From Oscillospiraceae bacterium (GTDB lineage Bacteria; Bacillota; Clostridia; Oscillospirales; Ruminococcaceae), in assembly GCA_017828975.1 (NCBI GenBank), contig JAGAJN010000016.1, positions 1 to 64,000 of the forward strand: 64,000 bases of DNA. Reading direction: 5' to 3'. Within the stretch, counting starts at the first letter, position 1. Each line of letters begins with the position of its first letter. Under the pieces are notes generated by a model. It was not told where the DNA came from, made no database searches, and saw only the letters and a program-made list of their open reading frames with translations. This document shows, in pieces, positions 7,706-16,732 of the stretch. Both the position numbers and the translations under genes were made by a program.

Positions 7706-10235
7706 CGTCGTCCTCTTCCTCGTACTTCTTTTTGCGTTTTTTCTTTACAATGATAATTATCACCACAACTGCGGCAATAACACCGCCGCCGATAACGAAC
7801 CATATCCATACGGGTGCGCCCGCAGAATGCGGCTCCATATCCATGCTTGCGTCCATACTTGGGTCATACATACCGTCGTCCATACCCATATCCATGCCGC
7901 CAAAGGACATAACGGGAATGATGAATTCCTGTTTAAGCTCCTTGGGATTGCCGTTTGCGTCCTCATAGGTCACGACGATATTTCCCTTTATTTCGCCCGA
8001 GTCGATATTCGGGATAATTCTGGTGTCGTAATATTCCTCCTTGCCGCTGTCCACATTTCCGATGTAATAGGCGGTGCTTGTTTTGTCAAAGCCTTCGCCC
8101 TCAACGTCAACGGTAACATTGTAAACAGCACTTTTTCCCTTGTTTACGAATGTCACGCTGATAGGCGTTTCCTGATACGCATATGCTTCGGTTGGCAGTT
8201 CGGGGGGATTTGCCGTAAATCTGTCCTCCTGCTGCAAGGGGATAGAGATTTTTTCTGTAACAGGCTCAGCCTTTGCCCTTTTGCCGCCTGCGGTGTATTC
8301 GTATGTGCATATGATCTCAACGGGATAGGAGTCAGGCTTTGCGTCCGACTTGCAGAGCAGGTCAATGGAAATGTCCGTGGTTGCCTTTGCCGCAAGATTT
8401 TCGATAAAGAAGGAGTTTGATGAATTGGCGGGGGAGAAGGCAATGCCGTTTTCACCGTTGCCCGCACCGCCCTGAATTATCACTTTAAGGTTCTGGATAG
8501 CAGTAGATGACGAAGCGTTTTTCAGGGTTATTTTCAGGGGGAAGGACTTTCCGCCGATAACGTATTCTCCGCCGAAATCATAGCTTTCAATGATGATATT
8601 CGGTGCAAACGCCTCAGCTTCATCGCCTGACACTTCCTGCTTGGGATAGCAGGAGATAGTTGCATTGACCGACGAGGACACCACCGACTGCGGGTCATTG
8701 GACTTGGTCTGATATTCCGTGACCATGGGAATGACCTCACGGATAGAGGAAATGCCCTTGCAGCCTACCAGATTAAAGGCAAAGCTTTTGCTTTCGCCCT
8801 TCTTAATGTCAAAATCCGCATAGGACAGACCGCCGTCAACGGCAAATTTGCTGCCGTCCAGACCGTCCAGAGAAAGACGTGCGCCCTTAATGTCCTTGCC
8901 AAGACTGTTGGTAACGGTGGCTGTCAGAGTAAACTTGCCGCCCTCGGAGATGTTGTTTCTGCTTACGGTATAGTTTGTGACTGACAGACCGTATTTGCTG
9001 ATACCGTTTCCGGAATTTCCGCCTGTGGGGTCGCAGGCAACGGAAGCAGTATATGTGATAGTCTGAATTGCGGAAGCGTCGTTGGGATTGACGCTGTATT
9101 CCGCCTTAATGGGGATATTTTCTCTGATAGCGGCGATGCCGTCCATACCGATAAGCGGGAAAACCACCTCGGTGCTTTCGTCCTCCCGAATGTCGATGGC
9201 CTTGACGGACAATCCCGAATCCATAACGAATTTCGTCGTGTCCAGACCGTCGAGAGAAAGCTTTACCGAGTTAAGGTCAACGCCTGTTTCGTTGGTAAGA
9301 TAGATGGTCAGGTCAAACTTATCATCGGGGCAGACGGGGTTCTTGCTGACCTTGTAATTGTCGATCTTCAGACCTGAGGTGTTCAGGTCGTTGGTAACGT
9401 TCAGGGGAATTGTGATAGGCTCCTGAGTGTGTGCCGTACCGTTAATGTCGTAGGACGTTACCGACAGGGACAGCTGGTAAATTCCCGCAGGTGTTGTCTG
9501 CGGAACGAAAATCGTGTAAGCGGGGCTGAACGAGGTTATGTATGCCGAGGAATGAATGCTCTGCGCCTCGGTGGTCAGCACGGTAACGTTCTGGTCGGAG
9601 GACGAAAGCGTCGCCGAAGCCGCAGTTGCAAAGCCCGAGGTGAGGTTGCGAAGCGTTGGCTTGATGACCGTTTCGCCGCCCGCCGCAGCGGTAAAGGTCT
9701 GTCCCGAAGCAAGGGTGTAGGTGGGGACGTTGGGGTCTTTCTGCTCGGGGTCAACGTATTCGATACATTCAACAATATCCGCTGTCATAGTAATTGCCGA
9801 ACCTGCTTCCGCACTGTTGAAAAACAGCTTGAAGCTGAAGGTTTTTCCCTTGCCTGTGTAGACAACATTTCCGTAGGAGGTCACGACCTTAAGGAATGTT
9901 CCGTCCACGCTGACACTTTGGTTATACGCATCGGGATAGTTTACGATAAAGCTTTCGGTCTTATCGGCTCTGGCAAAGTCAAATTTCTTTACCAGGTCAG
10001 CTTCGGTAAGATAGTTGTCGAAGTTCTGGATAGGTATGTAGCTTGTAATGGTAATGTCGAAAACATTGTCCTTTTCAATGCGGTAAAGGGAAACGTCATA
10101 TCCCGAAACATACGCGCCTGAACCGAGATAGGCGGGCGGGGGAGTTGCTGTGTCATCGGCATAAACGGGAGGGCATACAGCCGCACACATTGCTGCCGCC
10201 GTTATCAGAGCGGCTATTTTTCGTAATATCTTCAT
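7692..10235 (-). CDS. Large exported membrane-anchored protein with repeated S-layer/CARDB-like domains
   Basis: An 847-residue protein with a cleavable signal peptide (cut near VYADD), a long extracellular part and a C-terminal anchor: a helix starting WIWFVIGGG followed by a Lys/Arg cluster and an acidic end. Two tandem units of about 115 residues are clearly homologous (each with LSLDGLD, KF, a GLS turn and an IRE-IP motif), and a third diverged unit follows. This matches the COG1361-type S-layer/CARDB-like beta-sandwich arrays found beside MacB systems. AAGGA has 9-base spacing to the third ATG (10235); the ATG at 10244 sits directly on that site, so I prefer 10235. It is probably the extracellular partner of the ABC unit. 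Confidence 0.8.
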   Translation of the reverse strand: MKILRKIAALITAAAMCAAVCPPVYADDTATPPPAYLGSGAYVSGYDVSLYRIEKDNVFDITITSYIPIQNFDNYLTEADLVKKFDFARADKTESFIVNYPDAYNQSVSVDGTFLKVVTSYGNVVYTGKGKTFSFKLFFNSAEAGSAITMTADIVECIEYVDPEQKDPNVPTYTLASGQTFTAAAGGETVIKPTLRNLTSGFATAASATLSSSDQNVTVLTTEAQSIHSSAYITSFSPAYTIFVPQTTPAGIYQLSLSVTSYDINGTAHTQEPITIPLNVTNDLNTSGLKIDNYKVSKNPVCPDDKFDLTIYLTNETGVDLNSVKLSLDGLDTTKFVMDSGLSVKAIDIREDESTEVVFPLIGMDGIAAIRENIPIKAEYSVNPNDASAIQTITYTASVACDPTGGNSGNGISKYGLSVTNYTVSRNNISEGGKFTLTATVTNSLGKDIKGARLSLDGLDGSKFAVDGGLSYADFDIKKGESKSFAFNLVGCKGISSIREVIPMVTEYQTKSNDPQSVVSSSVNATISCYPKQEVSGDEAEAFAPNIIIESYDFGGEYVIGGKSFPLKITLKNASSSTAIQNLKVIIQGGAGNGENGIAFSPANSSNSFFIENLAAKATTDISIDLLCKSDAKPDSYPVEIICTYEYTAGGKRAKAEPVTEKISIPLQQEDRFTANPPELPTEAYAYQETPISVTFVNKGKSAVYNVTVDVEGEGFDKTSTAYYIGNVDSGKEEYYDTRIIPNIDSGEIKGNIVVTYEDANGNPKELKQEFIIPVMSFGGMDMGMDDGMYDPSMDASMDMEPHSAGAPVWIWFVIGGGVIAAVVVIIIIVKKKRKKKYEEEDDDEDI

Positions 10236-10240
10236 ATCAT

Positions 10241-11032
10241 TCATTCCTTTTTCAGATCGATTTTATTTTCGGTAACAACAGCTGTCGTTTCGTCATCTGT
10301 CGGCACAGGCACAACGGAAACATTCTTCTTGTCGCTGTCAATTTTTCCGTCAATGAGATGAACTATCCTGTCCGCATAAACGGCAATTTCGGGGTCGTGG
10401 GTGACGAGTATCAGCGTCAGATCATGCTTTCGGCACATCTTGACCATCAGCTCCATAACCTCAATGGTGGTCTTTGTGTCGAGATTACCCGTAGGCTCAT
10501 CGGCGAAAATAACGTTGGGGTGTGCCACAAACGCCCTTGCGATACCCACACGCTGCTGCTGACCGCCCGACATTTGGTTTGGGTGGTGCTTCATACGTTT
10601 TTCCAGCCCGACAGCCTTGAGCATTTTCTTTGCAGCCTTTTCACGCTTTTGCTTGGGGATTCCCTTGAACATCAGCGGCATTGCCACGTTTTCAACAGCT
10701 GTGAGAGTTGTCAGCAGGTTGTACGATTGGAAAACGAACCCCGTGTTCTCCTGACGGAATTTTGCAAGCTTTTTTTCGTTCAGCTTTGCAATATTTACGC
10801 CGTTTATGATAATATCGCCCTTGGTAGGCTTTTCCAATCCTGCCAGCATATTCAGGAGGGTGGATTTACCCGAACCCGATGTGCCGAGTATGCAGCAGAT
10901 CTCCCCCTTTTCGATTGCGAGGTCGATACGGTTCAGCGCAACGACCTTTTCCGAGCCCAGCCTGTATATTTTTCTGAGCCCTCGGACCTCAATAAATGGC
11001 AAGCAAACACTTCCCGTCTGTAATTTCTTCAT
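10241..11032 (-). CDS. MacB/LolD-type ABC transporter ATP-binding protein
   Basis: A 263-residue nucleotide-binding subunit. Walker A is GTSGSGKST, the signature MSGGQQQRVGIARA, and Walker B VIFADEPTGNLD; a hydrophilic 30-residue tail follows the fold. The start at 11032 gives the usual N-terminus just before FIEVRGLRKIYR; upstream in-frame starts lack ribosome sites and would add a non-homologous extension. An extended -10 (TGATATAAT, 11047-11040 on the minus strand) lies only a few bases before this ATG, so the mRNA may have little or no leader. It forms an operon with the exported protein and permease that follow. Confidence 0.9.
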   Translation of the reverse strand: MKKLQTGSVCLPFIEVRGLRKIYRLGSEKVVALNRIDLAIEKGEICCILGTSGSGKSTLLNMLAGLEKPTKGDIIINGVNIAKLNEKKLAKFRQENTGFVFQSYNLLTTLTAVENVAMPLMFKGIPKQKREKAAKKMLKAVGLEKRMKHHPNQMSGGQQQRVGIARAFVAHPNVIFADEPTGNLDTKTTIEVMELMVKMCRKHDLTLILVTHDPEIAVYADRIVHLIDGKIDSDKKNVSVVPVPTDDETTAVVTENKIDLKKE

Positions 11033-11135
11033 ATAGACTATTATATCATCACCTATGGAAGAATTCCACATATTTTGGAAACTGTAATCATTTTTTAAGA
11101 ATGGTGTAGCTTTTGTAACTGTTTTGTAAACAAAA

Positions 11136-11165
11136 GCCTGCGGAGCTTTGGCAAACTCCGCAGGC
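11136..11165 (-). terminator. Terminator after the InlB-repeat gene
   Basis: A perfect 10-bp stem, GCCTGCGGAG with CTCCGCAGGC, followed on the minus strand by TTTTGTTT. It separates the FecR-like pair from the ABC operon. Confidence 0.8.
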
Positions 11166-11176
11166 AGCATTTAGTA

Positions 11177-13090
11177 TTATTCGTATTGTGCTGTAATGGT
11201 GATGTTATCTCTGATGTTCTTTCCGTCATGGCTCCATCCGACAAAGGTCTTGTCAAGCAATTCTCTGGGGGTGGGAAGAGTGACATCGTCGCCCTCCATG
11301 ATCTCAATCACCGAGATCTCACCGCCGTTATCTATGGTGACGGTAACTATCTTTTTAGACTCGCTGAAATTTGCGGTAATAACGGTATCGGCTGTTATGT
11401 TCTTTCCGTTGTGGCTCCAGCCTGTGAATACCATTCCGTCGATGGAAGGATCGTCAGGGAGAACTGCATCTCCGCCTTTGGGTACGGTCTGTGTCGTAAC
11501 GTTGTTTCCGATAACGATGGTGACTGTGTATGCCTCCGAGGAATAGAGAGCATCAATGGTTACGTCAGAAGTAATATTGTTAAGCGATCTGCTCCAGCCT
11601 GTGAAATACTCGCCTCTGTAATTGGTTTCGGGGATAAAGGGAGGTTCGGCAGTTCCGCCGTAAGCGACCTTCTGCGTAAATATGCGTCCGTCAATATTGA
11701 AGGTAACAATGCAGTCGGCACGGTCGAATACTGCGGTAATGGTGCAGTCCTCGGTGATATTGGTGAGATCTCTGTCCCAGCCGGAAATGGTAACTCCGTC
11801 AAGGATAATATCGTTAGGCAGCTGAACATCTCCGCCGTAGGGGACGGTAACAGTCCTTGTCTGATCGCCGATAATAAGTGTAACTGTGCAGTCCTTGACC
11901 GCTTCAAACAGTGCCTTTATGGTGACATCGGAGGTAATATTTGTTCCCTGACCGTCCCAGCCGACAAACTCGAAGCCTTCCTTGACAGGATTTGCGGGGA
12001 ATACGGCATTTTCGCCTTCCTTGACGGTCTGTGTTTCCGTTCTGCCGTCGATGTCAAAGGTCACAGTGAAATACCGCTCGGACGGCTGAGTTGTGGTCTG
12101 GGGAGGTGCTGTTGTGGTCTGGGGTGCAGCGGTAGTTGTGGGAGCGGGTGCAGTGGTCGTCACAGGGGGCTTTGTCGTCTGGGGAGCTGTTGTTGTGATG
12201 ACCTGGATACTTGCTTCCGTATCACGGGGAGGCTCCGTTGTGACCGTTTCGGGCATTGTTATGGAAACAGGCTCGGTATCCGCCGTTGTCAGGGTGTCCG
12301 CTGTCTGAATGGGATCCTCAATAAGCGGGGGAGGAGCGGTTTCCTCCATAAGGTCTGCTGCTGCTTTAAGCTCGTCGGCTGAGTATGGAAGTGTCACAAA
12401 CGCTGTCAGCTGAGCAAGCTCGTTAAGTGTGGCTGCGTCAAGCTCCTCCAGCTTGAATTCGCAGTTAAGAGTTTCAAATTTGGACGTAGTTTTTTCCAGA
12501 AGAGCCTTTGAAGCGGTCTGGGGGAGAAGCTGCTGGTTTTTGTCTACCGTATTTCCCATAGCATCGTAAAGCTGTATCCTCATAGTGCTCACGAAGTTAT
12601 GGCAGATAGTATACTGCGGGTCCTCGCTTGCGGCAAACTTTACCACAGCAGCGGTCTGGTCGGTGTTGTAAAGCCCGTTTGCTGTTCTGATACGGATAAA
12701 GCCGTCCTTTGCGCTGGCGTTATTGACGATAAGGGTGCCCTGTGTGACGTTCAGCTCTGAGGGCTTCTTTCCCGAAAAATCGTCGCTGACGATAGCTTGA
12801 GAGCATTCGTTCATAACGGCATAGTTATTGTCTCCAAGCTTTTTTGTCTGATATGTAAGGGTGCATTTTCCGCCGCTTTCAACGGTGATTATCTCCTGCT
12901 TTGACAGCTTTCTTCCGGCAACTGCGGCTGTGCGTCCCGTTTCGATGTTGTCGATATAGACGTTTCCACTGACTGCGGTAACATACAGTCCCGACGGAGC
13001 AAATCCGCCGTTTACTATAAATATTGTTGCAATAATGGCGACAATGGCAATAGCCGCTGCGCCTATGGCAATTTTAATATTTGATGACAT
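11177..13090 (-). CDS. Membrane-anchored protein with FecR-like domain and five InlB-type B repeats
   Basis: A 637-residue protein. Residues about 5-30 are a single membrane helix that leaves the rest outside. Residues about 32-150 resemble the FecR domain (GRKLSKQEIITVESGG, TANG). A Thr/Pro linker at about 250-335 (repeated TTTAP) leads to five tandem units of 55-65 residues from about 338 to the end, each with the pattern VTF-DG-V-GG/E-P-F-GW-NIT-D-TI-A-F. That is the InlB B-repeat (Listeria-Bacteroides) fold. AAGGAAG 9 bases upstream picks the ATG at 13090 over one at 13129, which would overlap the previous gene. A surface or adhesion role is inferred. Confidence 0.78.
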   Translation of the reverse strand: MSSNIKIAIGAAAIAIVAIIATIFIVNGGFAPSGLYVTAVSGNVYIDNIETGRTAAVAGRKLSKQEIITVESGGKCTLTYQTKKLGDNNYAVMNECSQAIVSDDFSGKKPSELNVTQGTLIVNNASAKDGFIRIRTANGLYNTDQTAAVVKFAASEDPQYTICHNFVSTMRIQLYDAMGNTVDKNQQLLPQTASKALLEKTTSKFETLNCEFKLEELDAATLNELAQLTAFVTLPYSADELKAAADLMEETAPPPLIEDPIQTADTLTTADTEPVSITMPETVTTEPPRDTEASIQVITTTAPQTTKPPVTTTAPAPTTTAAPQTTTAPPQTTTQPSERYFTVTFDIDGRTETQTVKEGENAVFPANPVKEGFEFVGWDGQGTNITSDVTIKALFEAVKDCTVTLIIGDQTRTVTVPYGGDVQLPNDIILDGVTISGWDRDLTNITEDCTITAVFDRADCIVTFNIDGRIFTQKVAYGGTAEPPFIPETNYRGEYFTGWSRSLNNITSDVTIDALYSSEAYTVTIVIGNNVTTQTVPKGGDAVLPDDPSIDGMVFTGWSHNGKNITADTVITANFSESKKIVTVTIDNGGEISVIEIMEGDDVTLPTPRELLDKTFVGWSHDGKNIRDNITITAQYE

Positions 13091-13109
13091 TGTATAATAC
13101 TTCCTTTCA

Positions 13110-14243
13110 TCAGACGATCCCGCTGACATCTCCGAAATAGGTAACTGCCGACATCTCAGTATCCGCAGGGAGCGGAGGGATCGGGGCAGGCACGGGCAGA
13201 GTTTCGGGTTCTGACGCCGATGTTTGCGGCGGTTCTTCCGAAGCTGCGGTTTCCGGCGGAGATGTTTCGGGTGCTGAGGTTTCGGATTCGCTTTCCGAAG
13301 TTTCTTCTGTCGTTGTTTCCGATGATGTTGTGGTGGTTTTGGGAACAGTCGTTGTTTCTTCAGTGGTGGTTTCCGTCTGAGTTTCTTCCTCGGTGACGGT
13401 AGTTGTTACCTCCGAAGGCTCTGTTTCCGTGACCGTGGTCTGTACGGGAGAGCTTTCGACCAAAAGCCTTTCCGCAGCTCTGAAAAGCGCATCATTCAGC
13501 TCGGAAAGAGAGAATGAAATGCTCCGTTCGCTGCAGATCCTTATAAGCTCCTTCAAGGTGTAATATTTCAGGTCGTCGGCTCCGTAATCCTGATTTAGAT
13601 AGAGATATTCGGTAATATCCTTGCAGGAGATCATCTGCGCCGATGTCTTAGTCAGAAGAAGCATATTGTTCTCCACAGGCTGCGAGTAAAGGTCGTAAAG
13701 CTGCAGGGCAACGGTCCCCTCGATGTTGTGGACAGTGGTCACATAAACGTCCTTGTAATTCTGATAGTCATTTTCAAGTGAGAACTCGGTGCGGAAAACC
13801 GTGCCGCGGGCATTTACTACTGCGTTCGGCGTCTTGACGGCAAATACCGATTTTATGGGAAGGCTTTTGTCAAGGCGGGCAATGACTGCGCCGTTTGTAA
13901 CATTGACATAGGTGCTGCCGTTTCCGACCGTACCGTCATAATTAATATATGCAGATGTGTCGGGCTCAAATGACACCCACTTATCTCCGTCGATGCACAC
14001 CCTTATAGTACTTTCAGCGTCTGTGGAGATCACATCTCCGCTTTTCAGCGGGATACCTGCCGCAGGATTTACGGGGATACCGTTTCGTGTGATGCTTACA
14101 ACGCCGTTTACATCTGCGACCTTCACCGAACGATTGACATTTATTTTTATATACAGCACGGCAGCTGTAATAACAGCGATGATTGTTACTGCGGCAGCAG
14201 CAATTACAATTGCCAGCTTCTGCGATTCGCTGATTTTTTTCAT
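13110..14243 (-). CDS. Membrane-anchored FecR-domain protein
   Basis: A 377-residue protein with one N-terminal helix (about 12-35), then a FecR domain (about 40-165: VADVNGVVSI, GIPLKSGDVISTD, TPNAVVNARGTVF), an alpha-helical region, and a C-terminal Ser/Thr/Glu/Pro-rich tail of about 100 residues with no obvious anchor at its end. FecR domains in Gram-negative sensors touch anti-sigma factors; in Firmicutes, free-standing membrane FecR proteins have no settled role. It is the first gene of a two-gene unit with the InlB-repeat protein, which looks like its paralogue. Start chosen at the ATG just before KKISESQ; GAGG is about 12 bases away. Confidence 0.75.
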   Translation of the reverse strand: MKKISESQKLAIVIAAAAVTIIAVITAAVLYIKINVNRSVKVADVNGVVSITRNGIPVNPAAGIPLKSGDVISTDAESTIRVCIDGDKWVSFEPDTSAYINYDGTVGNGSTYVNVTNGAVIARLDKSLPIKSVFAVKTPNAVVNARGTVFRTEFSLENDYQNYKDVYVTTVHNIEGTVALQLYDLYSQPVENNMLLLTKTSAQMISCKDITEYLYLNQDYGADDLKYYTLKELIRICSERSISFSLSELNDALFRAAERLLVESSPVQTTVTETEPSEVTTTVTEEETQTETTTEETTTVPKTTTTSSETTTEETSESESETSAPETSPPETAASEEPPQTSASEPETLPVPAPIPPLPADTEMSAVTYFGDVSGIV

Positions 14244-14321
14244 AGTAAAGGCATTCACCTCTTGGTCGTATGCTGTCGGAATTAAGCTGTCCGACTGTCC
14301 ATTATAATATAGCACAATACT

Positions 14322-14350
14322 ATTATAACATATAATTCGCCGTTTGTCAC
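14322..14350 (-). promoter_or_regulatory. Promoter of the FecR/InlB-repeat pair
   Basis: On the minus strand GTGACA (14350-14345), 17-bp spacer, TATAAT (14327-14322). The surrounding 14244-14470 stretch is A+T rich and holds no gene that I can support. Confidence 0.65.
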
Positions 14351-14470
14351 TACTTTTTGACTACAATTTGATTACAATTCGCAGAAAAATTGCATTTTCT
14401 ATTGGATAATATGTTAATATAATGTAAATTAACAAGGTTATAGCTAAATTTTCGTCAACATAAGGCTATC

Positions 14471-14505
14471 AAAATAAAATGTGCCGACTAAAATCAGCCG
14501 ACACA
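14471..14505 (-). terminator. Terminator of the proline operon
   Basis: On the minus strand TGTGTCGGCT pairs with AGTCGGCACA (10 bp with two G-U pairs), followed by TTTTATTTT. Confidence 0.75.
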
Positions 14506-14516
14506 TCATTTCGGTA

Positions 14517-15464
14517 TTAAAGCGGATCGTCCACATTCTGCTCAATATAAGTGTCCTTAATAGCAACCAATGTGTAGTTGTTTCCTCTTTTTGACACAAC
14601 ATATTCAACATATTTTTCGGGGACAAGCTCCTGCTCCGAGGAGATCGTCAGCCATGCGGGAGTAGGGGAAACGTAGCCTACTTTCAGTGTATAGCTTTCT
14701 CCGACGCGTGTCATCTCTGTTATCTGAGGCGAATAGGAGAAATATTTCGGATTTGAGGGGACACGGTAGGATTTTATCTCCTCGTCATAGTAAAACTGGA
14801 ATCCGGGAGTTTCAATAGTTCCGTGAGTAAAGCTCAGACCCGTGCCGAAAAGCTTTGTGGCATGCTGTTCAACGTCCACTTCGGGCACGATTATGGTATC
14901 AAACTCCGATTCGTACTTGCTTTTGTCCTCATAGAGGATAATGTCCCACACAGCGGCGGTTATCATCGTGTCGGACCGCAGCTTGACAGTCTGGTCAAAG
15001 GGCGCAGGGTCGCACATAACGATAGGGAAGATGAACCGTTCAAATTCCTTTTTCTGCTGTGTGTTGTCGGCAATGCCACGGACAAATTCCACGCCTGCGG
15101 TAATTGTGGAAACAAGCCCTATCACCGCCATGATTATTACGATAAAACCCGTTACAATGTACCGCTTTTTTATTTCGGCTTCGGTAAATGCCCTTGCGGG
15201 GGCGGTGTCCTCAACGGGCTGTGCGGACTCGGTAAGCTCCTCAAAATCGGAAACGTCCTCGTCCAGCGCATCGTCGAACATTCTCTTTATATGCTCGATG
15301 GACTCCGCAGCTTCCGCCGCCGTGTCCTTATGCTCGGGATGCTTTACGACCGCTTTTTTAGGAACTTTTCTCTTCTTTTTCTTTTTGCGTGACCTGTTCT
15401 GACCGCTTTCCTCCAGATATTCGTCATAGTCGAACAGCTCACCTGTGTTATTCATATCACTCAT
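14517..15464 (-). CDS. Single-pass membrane protein of unknown function
   Basis: I do not recognise this 315-residue protein. It has a hydrophilic cytoplasmic N-terminus with a very basic cluster (RSRKKKKKRK, about 24-33), an acidic region, one membrane helix at about 103-125 (VTGFIVIIMAVIGLVSTI), and an extracytoplasmic domain of about 185 residues rich in Tyr and Thr. The layout resembles accessory cell-envelope proteins. It begins 6 bases after the proA stop without a clear Shine-Dalgarno, so translation is probably coupled to proA. A role in proline metabolism is not implied by the sequence. Confidence 0.65.
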   Translation of the reverse strand: MSDMNNTGELFDYDEYLEESGQNRSRKKKKKRKVPKKAVVKHPEHKDTAAEAAESIEHIKRMFDDALDEDVSDFEELTESAQPVEDTAPARAFTEAEIKKRYIVTGFIVIIMAVIGLVSTITAGVEFVRGIADNTQQKKEFERFIFPIVMCDPAPFDQTVKLRSDTMITAAVWDIILYEDKSKYESEFDTIIVPEVDVEQHATKLFGTGLSFTHGTIETPGFQFYYDEEIKSYRVPSNPKYFSYSPQITEMTRVGESYTLKVGYVSPTPAWLTISSEQELVPEKYVEYVVSKRGNNYTLVAIKDTYIEQNVDDPL

Positions 15465-15470
15465 GGCAAA

Positions 15471-16718
15471 TCAGCGTATCTGACCGTTTCCGTTAATAAG
15501 ATACTTAACGGAGGTAAGCTCTTTCAGTCCCATAGGACCTCTTGCATGAACCTTCTGGGTGGAAATGCCGATCTCTGCGCCGAAACCAAATTCCGAGCCG
15601 TCGGTAAATCTGGTGGAGGAATTTACATATACGCAGGCGGCGTCAATGCGTTTCTGGAACTTTTCGGCATTTGCAAGGCTGTTTGTAACGATGCACTCGG
15701 AGTGCTTGGTGGAATATTTCGAAATATGGGAGATAGCTTCGTCAACGTCCTTAACGACCTTAACGGCAATGATGTAATCGAGGAATTCCGTTGCATAGTC
15801 CTCTTCGGTGGCGGGAACAACACATTCTCCGAGGATAGCCCGTGTTTTTTCACAGCCTCTGAGCTGAACATTATGTTCGTCAAGACGTGCCTTTATCATC
15901 GGCAGAATTTTCTCTGCACATTTTTCGTGAATAAGCAGGCTTTCGATAGCGTTGCATACGGAGGGACGCTGAGTCTTTCCGTTGTCAACGATGTTTACAG
16001 CCATTTCGGGGTCGGCGCTTTCGTCAACGTAAACGTGGCAGTTTCCCACACCTGTTTCGATAACGGGGACGGTGGCATTTTCCGTAACCGCCTTGATAAG
16101 ACCTGCTCCTCCTCTGGGGATAAGCACGTCAAGATACTTGCTGCACTTCATCAGCTGAGTGGTGACTTCACGGGTAGTATCGTCCACGAACTGTATAATG
16201 TCCTCGGGCAGACCCGCAGATTTCACCGCAGAACGCATTATTTCGCACAGCACCTTGTTGGAATGATACGCTTCCTTTCCGCCCCTGAGAATACAGGTGT
16301 TGCCCGATTTCAGGCAGAGAGCGGCAGCGTCCACGGTAACATTGGGACGGGACTCAAAGATGATACCGATAGTTCCCAGCGGAACTCTTATCTTCTGAAT
16401 TTTCAGACCGTTGGGACGAACAGTTCCGTAATCCACCGAACCGATGGGGTCGTCCAGCTTGATAACGCCGCAAACGCCCTCGGCAATGCCTGAAATGCGC
16501 TTTTTGTCCAGCATAAGGCGGTCGGTCATTACCTTGGAAATGCCGTTTGCTTCGGCAGCGGCAATGTCCTTTTTGTTTTCCTCTATAATTCTTGCAGCGT
16601 TTTCGTTCAAAGCGTCGGCAATTGCCTTGAGAGCGGCGTTTTTCTCCATAGCGGAGGCTGCTGCTATGGCACCCTCGGCAGCCTTTGCCTTTGCGCCCAA
16701 TTCTTCTATGTAGGTCAT
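15471..16718 (-). CDS. proA: Glutamate-5-semialdehyde dehydrogenase (gamma-glutamyl phosphate reductase)
   Basis: Reduces gamma-glutamyl phosphate with NADPH to glutamate semialdehyde, the second step of proline synthesis. The 415-residue length is standard. The catalytic cysteine sits in TQRPSVCNA, and LGTIGIIFESRPNVT and FGFGAEIGISTQ are family hallmarks. AAAGGA 9 bases upstream selects the ATG at 16718; an earlier one at 16736 would overlap the proB stop. It follows proB directly. proC is not in the window. Confidence 0.96.
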   Translation of the reverse strand: MTYIEELGAKAKAAEGAIAAASAMEKNAALKAIADALNENAARIIEENKKDIAAAEANGISKVMTDRLMLDKKRISGIAEGVCGVIKLDDPIGSVDYGTVRPNGLKIQKIRVPLGTIGIIFESRPNVTVDAAALCLKSGNTCILRGGKEAYHSNKVLCEIMRSAVKSAGLPEDIIQFVDDTTREVTTQLMKCSKYLDVLIPRGGAGLIKAVTENATVPVIETGVGNCHVYVDESADPEMAVNIVDNGKTQRPSVCNAIESLLIHEKCAEKILPMIKARLDEHNVQLRGCEKTRAILGECVVPATEEDYATEFLDYIIAVKVVKDVDEAISHISKYSTKHSECIVTNSLANAEKFQKRIDAACVYVNSSTRFTDGSEFGFGAEIGISTQKVHARGPMGLKELTSVKYLINGNGQIR

Positions 16719-16732
16719 ATTCTCGCTTCCTT

